NCBI GenBank assembly: GCA_050246995.1
Contig: JBFWVA010000001.1
Span: 248,001 to 312,000 of the forward strand
Length of the DNA stretch: 64,000 nucleotides
Origin: SHVO01 sp050246995
Lineage (GTDB): Bacteria; Pseudomonadota; Alphaproteobacteria; Rhodospirillales; Rhodospirillaceae
Direction: 5' to 3'
Below the pieces are notes generated by a model, which made no database searches, had not been told where the DNA came from, and was given only the letters and a program-made list of their open reading frames with translations. The translations under genes were made by a program, and so were the position numbers. Position 1 is the first letter of the stretch. Each line of letters starts with the position of its first letter. Below, piece by piece: positions 59,817 to 64,000 of this stretch.

Positions 59817-60470
59817 TTAGGCCCGGCGCTGGCCCGTGACACTGCCCACGGCGATCTCAACGATCACATCCGCGAGGCGCTCCACTTCGGACGACAGATG
59901 CGTCACGTAGAGGATCGGGATTTTCAATTCGTCCCGCAGCCGCTCGATGTAGGGGAGAATCTCCTGCTTGCGGGCTTCATCGAGGGACGCCAGCGGCTCG
60001 TCCATCAAAAGAAGGCGCGGGCTGGCGAGGATGGCGCGGCCGATGGCGACGCGCTGCTGCTCACCACCCGACAAGGAGAGCGGCGCACGCTTCAGAAGCG
60101 CGCCGATGCCGAGCACGTCGACAACGTGGTCGAGTTCCGCGTAGCGCGTTTCCGGGGGCGTGAGCTTGTAACCATAGACAAGGTTGGCGCGCACGGAGAG
60201 GTGCGGAAACAGGCGCGCATCCTGGAAGATGTAACCGACACGGCGGCGCTCCGGCGGCAGGTTGACGCGCGTAGCGGAGTCAAAGAGCAGTTGCCCATCC
60301 ACCGCGATGCGCCCGCGCGCAGGCGTGAGAATACCCGCAATGAGATCGAGGATCGAGGTCTTGCCGGCGCCGGAGGGCCCAAACAGCACGGTGATGCCGG
60401 GATCGGCGCGAAAGGTCGCGGCGATCTCGAAGGCCCCGCGCTTGGCGGCGATGTCGATATCGAAACTCAT
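59817..60470 (-). CDS. modC: Molybdate ABC transporter ATPase ModC, short form
   Basis: This 217-residue ATPase has Walker A FGPSGAGKTSILDLIAG, the signature LSGGEQQRVAIGRAIL, and Walker B LLLMDEPLASLD. The protein ends soon after the H-loop (LYVTHLSSEVERLADVIVEIAVGSVTGQRRA), so the C-terminal TOBE/Mop domain of E. coli ModC (about 350 residues) is absent. It energises molybdate import with ModA and ModB. ATG 60470 overlaps the modB stop (ATGA); the long frame upstream is within modB. Confidence 0.92.
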   Translation of the reverse strand: MSFDIDIAAKRGAFEIAATFRADPGITVLFGPSGAGKTSILDLIAGILTPARGRIAVDGQLLFDSATRVNLPPERRRVGYIFQDARLFPHLSVRANLVYGYKLTPPETRYAELDHVVDVLGIGALLKRAPLSLSGGEQQRVAIGRAILASPRLLLMDEPLASLDEARKQEILPYIERLRDELKIPILYVTHLSSEVERLADVIVEIAVGSVTGQRRA

Positions 60471-61156
60471 GTCGATTTCGACCGGATGCGGCGCTCGACC
60501 CATTCGGCGCCGACGATAGCCAGCATCGACACCACCACCGAGACGATTGCGAGCCGCCACGCGGGGCCATCGCCGCCGGGGGTCTGGAGAATTGAGTAGA
60601 TGGCGATGGGCAACGTCTGCGTTTCGCCGGGGATGTTGGATACGAAGGTGATGGTGGCGCCGAATTCCCCGAAACTCTTGGCGAACGACAGGATCGCGCC
60701 GGCCATGACGCCCGGCAGCGACAGGGGTAATGTGATGGTGACAAAGGTCCACCACCGCTTAGCCCCAAGCGTACGCGCGGCGAACTCCAACCGGTGGTCG
60801 ACGGCTTCGATGGACAGGCGCATGGCGCGGACCATCAAGGGAAGCCCCATCACGGCGGCGGCCAGCGCGGCGCCGGTCCAGCGAAAAGCAAAGGTGATGC
60901 CGAACGTTTCCGCGAAGAATTTGCCAAGTACGCCTTGGCTGCCGAACAGCATCAGAAGGATGAGCCCCGTCACGACCGGCGGCAGCACGAGAGGCAAGAG
61001 GACGAAACCATTGACCAGGCTTTTGCCTGCGAATTCGCGGCGCGCCAGCAGATAGGCAAGCGCAAAGCCGAGCGGCAGGCTCGCGAGCATACTCACGAGT
61101 CCCACTTTGACGCTCAAATGCAGCGCCTCCAACTCAGCCGGTGTCAGATCGAACAT
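60467..61156 (-). CDS. modB: Molybdate ABC transporter permease ModB
   Basis: This 229-residue permease has six or so membrane helices and the EAA coupling loop EFAARTLGAKRWWTFVTITLPLSLPGVMAGAIL. Other family segments are VLPPVVTGLILLMLFG and FAKSFGEFGATITFVSNIPGETQTLPIAIY. It lies 17 bases after modA. Confidence 0.95.
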   Translation of the reverse strand: MFDLTPAELEALHLSVKVGLVSMLASLPLGFALAYLLARREFAGKSLVNGFVLLPLVLPPVVTGLILLMLFGSQGVLGKFFAETFGITFAFRWTGAALAAAVMGLPLMVRAMRLSIEAVDHRLEFAARTLGAKRWWTFVTITLPLSLPGVMAGAILSFAKSFGEFGATITFVSNIPGETQTLPIAIYSILQTPGGDGPAWRLAIVSVVVSMLAIVGAEWVERRIRSKST

Positions 61157-61173
61157 TGCCCCACTCCCCGCCG

Positions 61174-61932
61174 CTATCGTACGGCGAAACCGTATTTGCG
61201 GTAGATGGCTTTCGCCGGTTCGCTGAGGAGAAAGTCACGGAACGCCCGGGCATCGGCGCTATCGTTCCTGGCGATGATGGCCAGCGGATAGGAAATGGGC
61301 GGATGGCTGGTGGCGGGAAACGTGCCGGCAACCGCGACCTTATCGGTGAGCGCGGCATCGGTCGCGTACACGATGCCGGCGGCGGCTTCCTTGCGTTCAA
61401 CGAAAGTCAGCGCCCCACGGACATTGTCGGCGCGCACGACCAGCGGCTCGACGGTCTTCCAGACGCCTAGGGATGTGAGCGCGGCCTGCGCGTAGCGCCC
61501 CGCGGGAACGCCGGTGGGGTCGGCAAGCGAAAGCTTGCGGCCCTTCAAGGCGCCGGCAAGATCGAACTGCGGACCAATCGCTATATCGAGGGCTTCGCCT
61601 TTCGGGACGACGAGGACGAGGCTGTTGCCGAGCACGGAGACGCGCGAGGGCGCATCGATCAGTTTGCGCGCGGCGAGATAGTCCATCCACTCTTCATCGG
61701 CGGAAATGAAAAGCGCAGCCGGTGCGCCGTTCTCGATCTGGCGCGCGAGGGCGGAAGTGGCGGCGAAGGAAAAGACCGGAGGTTCGTGGCCGGCGTCCGC
61801 ATAAGCCTTGCCCACATCGCTCAGCGCTTCGGTGAGGCTCGCGGCCGCGAATATGGTCAGGCGCGGCTTATCCTGCGCGAAGGACGGCGCGGCGAGGGCA
61901 AGGGCGAACAAGAGCGTGAGCAAGCGGAACAT
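61174..61932 (-). CDS. modA: Molybdate-binding periplasmic protein ModA
   Basis: This 252-residue protein has a signal peptide (MFRLLTLLFALALAAPSFAQ) and the ModA fold: LTIFAAASLTEALSDVGKAY, FSFAATSALARQIENGAPAALFISADEEWMDYL, LADPTGVPAGRYAQAAL and AGIVYATDAAL. It captures molybdate (or tungstate) for ModBC. Confidence 0.95.
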   Translation of the reverse strand: MFRLLTLLFALALAAPSFAQDKPRLTIFAAASLTEALSDVGKAYADAGHEPPVFSFAATSALARQIENGAPAALFISADEEWMDYLAARKLIDAPSRVSVLGNSLVLVVPKGEALDIAIGPQFDLAGALKGRKLSLADPTGVPAGRYAQAALTSLGVWKTVEPLVVRADNVRGALTFVERKEAAAGIVYATDAALTDKVAVAGTFPATSHPPISYPLAIIARNDSADARAFRDFLLSEPAKAIYRKYGFAVR

Positions 61933-61937
61933 CGGCC

Positions 61938-61970
61938 AACTATAGCGGCGATATATCCGCCGGGATAGTT
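61938..61970. promoter_or_regulatory. Dyad upstream of modA
   Basis: AACTAT (61938-61943) and ATAGTT (61965-61970) are inverted, with inner GCGG/CCGC arms around GATATAT. It lies within 40 bases of the modA start. The TATAT core recalls ModE-type sites but does not match a known consensus well. Confidence 0.35.
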
Positions 61971-61980
61971 CGCAAATAGC

Positions 61981-62406
61981 CTAGATAAGGCCCAATTTGC
62001 GCAGCTCTTTTTGCATTTCCTTGGTCATCTTGGGATCGACGAAGGGCTTGCCGCGCGCCTTCTTGATGTCGCGCGGCGCATCGGCCTCTTTCAGATAACG
62101 CCAACCCTGGAACGCGCGGCGGTGCGTAGGTTCGACCAACACATGCTTTGGATCGAGTTCGATCAGGCATTCAGGTTTGCCGTCCCGTTTGCGGGTGTGC
62201 AGCTTCAAGACCTTCTGGCGCACCATGATGTAACCGCCGATGACCCAATAGAGCGAACCGGTCTCGATCAGTTCCTCGGCCTGCTTGGGGGCGTTGCGCG
62301 TGCGGCAGCGCGGATTGCCGTTGGCGAGGGCGTAGGCCTTTTGGACTTTGGCGAGATGCTCGACGTCGTCGATGCCGACGGCGAGCTTGATGATGTGGAT
62401 CGTCAT
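61981..62406 (-). CDS. DUF1489 family protein
   Basis: This 141-residue protein starts MTIHIIKLAVGIDDVEHL and contains RCRTRNAPKQAEELIETGSLYWVIGGYIMVRQKVL and LIELDPKHVLVEPTHRRAFQGWRYL, the conserved body of the DUF1489 proteins confined mostly to alphaproteobacteria. Function unknown; the sequence looks soluble and basic. Start ATG 62406 is the family start. Confidence 0.93.
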   Translation of the reverse strand: MTIHIIKLAVGIDDVEHLAKVQKAYALANGNPRCRTRNAPKQAEELIETGSLYWVIGGYIMVRQKVLKLHTRKRDGKPECLIELDPKHVLVEPTHRRAFQGWRYLKEADAPRDIKKARGKPFVDPKMTKEMQKELRKLGLI

Positions 62407-62434
62407 GGACGCTAAGAAAGCGCGGCGCGCCGTT

Positions 62435-63040
62435 TCAATCAAGAGTGACCGTTGCTTTTCTGGCGGGTTGCAAAGGGACCGGACCAATTTCCTTCCGCGC
62501 GCAAAGGCGTTGCCGCACGGCCGGGCGCGGCTCGCGCTCTTCACCGTGTTCGTAGGCCACGATCTCCAGAGTGTCCTGAAAAGCGCGCAGGAGTTCGCCA
62601 AGCGCGAGGAGGAAATCAGGATTGCGCGGACGCCCCAGGCGCTCGTTGCCCTGGCCGAAGGTCTCGAAGATGAGCACGCCGCCCGGCGCGAGGCTGGCGA
62701 CAAAATGCGGAAAATGGGGCCGGTGCAGGTAATTCGCGACGATGATGGCGTCGAAGCGCGCGGGCGGAAAGGGCCAGAGGCCGGCTTCGAGATCAGCCGT
62801 CACGACTTCAATGCCGGAAGCGTCCGCAAGGCCGCCCACATCGATGTCGGTGGCGACCACTTGATGGCCCATCGCCTGAAGGGCCCGCGCGTGACGCCCG
62901 TGCCCGGCGGCCACGTCCAAAACCCGACCAGCCGGTCGAATCAGATGCGCCCACCGCAGCACCCAGGCGGATGGCGCGATGGCGGGGTCGGCGGGACGAT
63001 CAAAACTTGCCATTTCTTGAGTATAGACAGCCATTTCCAT
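62435..63040 (-). CDS. Class I SAM-dependent methyltransferase (tellurite resistance TehB-like)
   Basis: This 201-residue cytoplasmic protein shows motif I RVLDVAAGHGRHARAL, VVATDIDVGGLADAS, and FDAIIVANYLHRPHFPHFVASLAPGGVLIFETF, typical of a TehB/UbiE-like group. The substrate is unknown. Starts at ATG 63040, 63034 or 63013 are possible; AGGGG precedes the first. It is 28 bases upstream of DUF1489 on the same strand, so probably co-transcribed. Confidence 0.88.
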   Translation of the reverse strand: MEMAVYTQEMASFDRPADPAIAPSAWVLRWAHLIRPAGRVLDVAAGHGRHARALQAMGHQVVATDIDVGGLADASGIEVVTADLEAGLWPFPPARFDAIIVANYLHRPHFPHFVASLAPGGVLIFETFGQGNERLGRPRNPDFLLALGELLRAFQDTLEIVAYEHGEEREPRPAVRQRLCARKEIGPVPLQPARKATVTLD

Positions 63041-63088
63041 GCGCGGAGCCCCTACATTTGGACAGAGCTGGCATGACCATGCCCGTGT

Positions 63089-63117
63089 TTGACGTAAGTG
63101 GGCGCACCACTTAAGAA
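63089..63117 (+). promoter_or_regulatory. Possible promoter of the methylmalonyl-CoA mutase gene
   Basis: TTGACG (63089-63094) and TAAGAA (63112-63117) lie 17 bases apart, about 40 bases before the start codon. The -10 is a weak match. Confidence 0.4.
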
Positions 63118-63155
63118 AAATGTGATTGCTGCGTCTGCCTTGGGGAGAACGTACG

Positions 63156-64000
63156 TTGGCGAAAGAGACCGGTTCGAGCGATGCGGCGCTGAAACTTGCG
63201 GCTGACTTTCCGCCCGCGAGCGATGCGCAGTGGATGAAGCTTCTGGAGAAGGTACTGGCCGGCGCGCCCTTCGAAAAGAAACTCGTCTCCAAGACCTACG
63301 ACGGCCTTTCCATCCGCCCCCTGTACACGCGCGCCGACTGGCCGTCGGCGAACGATCCGTCTGGTCTTCCGGGCGGCGCTCCCTTCGTGCGCGGCGGCAC
63401 GGTACTGGCGAGTGCGATGAACGGCTGGGACATCCGTCAGGTCCACAGCCATCCCGATCCCGCTACCGCGAACAAGGAAATCCTCCAGGACTTGGAGAAC
63501 GGCGTGACGTCCATCACGCTGAAACTATGCCCTGAAGGGAAGAGCGGGGTTGCGGTGAATGCCTACGCCGATCTCGCCAAGACCTTGGACGGGGTGATGC
63601 TCGACCTCGCGCCCGTCAGCTTGGAAGGTTATCCGTCGCTGGTGTTCGCGGCCTATGTGATCAAGCTTCTGGAAAAGCGCGGGCAGACGGGAGACTTTGC
63701 GGGCAACTTCGGTCTCGATGTGCTGTCGGTGTTCGCGGCAAAAGGGCGCATCACGTCGGATCCCGGAACCGCGCGCGCGCGCGTCGCGGACCTCGCGAGC
63801 TATGCCGCGAAACATCTGCCGAAAGCACGCACCTACAATGTGAGCTCGGTGGTCTATCACTCCGCCGGGGCGTCCGAAGCCCAAGAACTGGCCTGTATCC
63901 TCGCGAGCGCGGTCGAATACCTGCGCGCGATGACCGACAACGGCCTCGATCTCGAGGCGGCGACAAAGCAGATCGCCTTCACCATCACCGCCGACGCCGA
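63156..64000 (+). CDS. mutA: Methylmalonyl-CoA mutase small (beta) subunit, 3' end outside window
   Basis: The frame is open from TTG 63156 (GGGGAGA at good spacing) to the right edge, 281 codons. The start reads LAKETGSSDAALKLAADFPPASDAQWMKLLEKVL; then come YDGLSIRPLYTRADWPS, GWDIRQVHSHPDPATANKEILQDLENG, and KARTYNVSSVVYHSAGASEAQELACILA, which match the barrel domain of the mutase small subunit. The enzyme interconverts succinyl-CoA and methylmalonyl-CoA; the large B12-binding subunit gene would be expected just beyond the edge. Confidence 0.88.
   Translation, partial: MAKETGSSDAALKLAADFPPASDAQWMKLLEKVLAGAPFEKKLVSKTYDGLSIRPLYTRADWPSANDPSGLPGGAPFVRGGTVLASAMNGWDIRQVHSHPDPATANKEILQDLENGVTSITLKLCPEGKSGVAVNAYADLAKTLDGVMLDLAPVSLEGYPSLVFAAYVIKLLEKRGQTGDFAGNFGLDVLSVFAAKGRITSDPGTARARVADLASYAAKHLPKARTYNVSSVVYHSAGASEAQELACILASAVEYLRAMTDNGLDLEAATKQIAFTITADA

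Noticed and set aside
61933..61980. Molybdenum-cofactor riboswitch before modA
   Set aside because: The leader is only about 48 bases, too short for the known structure; only a simple dyad is seen.

Overview
The window is about 64 kb of GC-rich DNA, dense with genes that often overlap by ATGA or GTGA, from a Gram-negative alphaproteobacterium. The pointers are the kdsD-lptC-lptA-lptB-rpoN-ptsN order, a DUF1489 gene, a PhaR-type PHB regulator, a short RNase D, and a ceramide locus like that of Caulobacter. One run of 100 N (18088-18187) shows a draft scaffold, possibly a metagenome assembly. The order within the Alphaproteobacteria cannot be fixed from sequence alone.

Left part (1-18048): a partial TPR/glycosyltransferase-like gene, an exported methyltransferase, a cytoplasmic molybdopterin oxidoreductase and a DmeF-type Co/Ni exporter precede a lipid locus at 5151-15966. 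That locus holds a probable ceramide synthase (GNAT-like), a fatty acid hydroxylase-type protein, LptG and LptF, a lipid (probably ceramide) kinase with a coupled unknown protein, serine palmitoyltransferase, its acyl carrier protein, a CerR-like reductase and an acyl-ACP synthetase. Together these can build, phosphorylate and possibly export sphingolipids. A bufferin operon bufABC (copper-binding modified peptide) follows.

Middle part (18049-46440): a frameshifted unknown gene interrupted by the assembly gap, an acyl-CoA ligase, a TonB-C lipoprotein, the LPS transport/nitrogen-PTS block (ptsN, rpoN, lptB, lptA, lptC, kdsD), rnd, tRNA-Leu(CAG), an NDUFA9-like protein, a UppP homologue without its catalytic glutamates, gltD-gltB, pepA, an orphan TAXI binding protein, gloB, a TRIC-type channel, and a split PHB region (phbB, a class III-like phaC with a small overlapping partner, phaR).

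Right part (46441-64000): an XRE regulator, the queuosine genes queA-tgt-queG, a DUF2937 gene, a glycan/secretion block (subtilase with a duplicated C-terminal domain, GT-C membrane protein, DegT aminotransferase, and a glycosyltransferase fused to a phosphoglycosyl transferase), modABC with a LysR regulator, DUF1489, a methyltransferase and the start of methylmalonyl-CoA mutase small subunit. The clearest sigma-70-type promoters found lie before lptF, kdsD, tRNA-Leu, phbB and the MATE gene. Several near-perfect dyads mark probable operators. No rRNA, CRISPR array, insertion sequence or prophage was seen.
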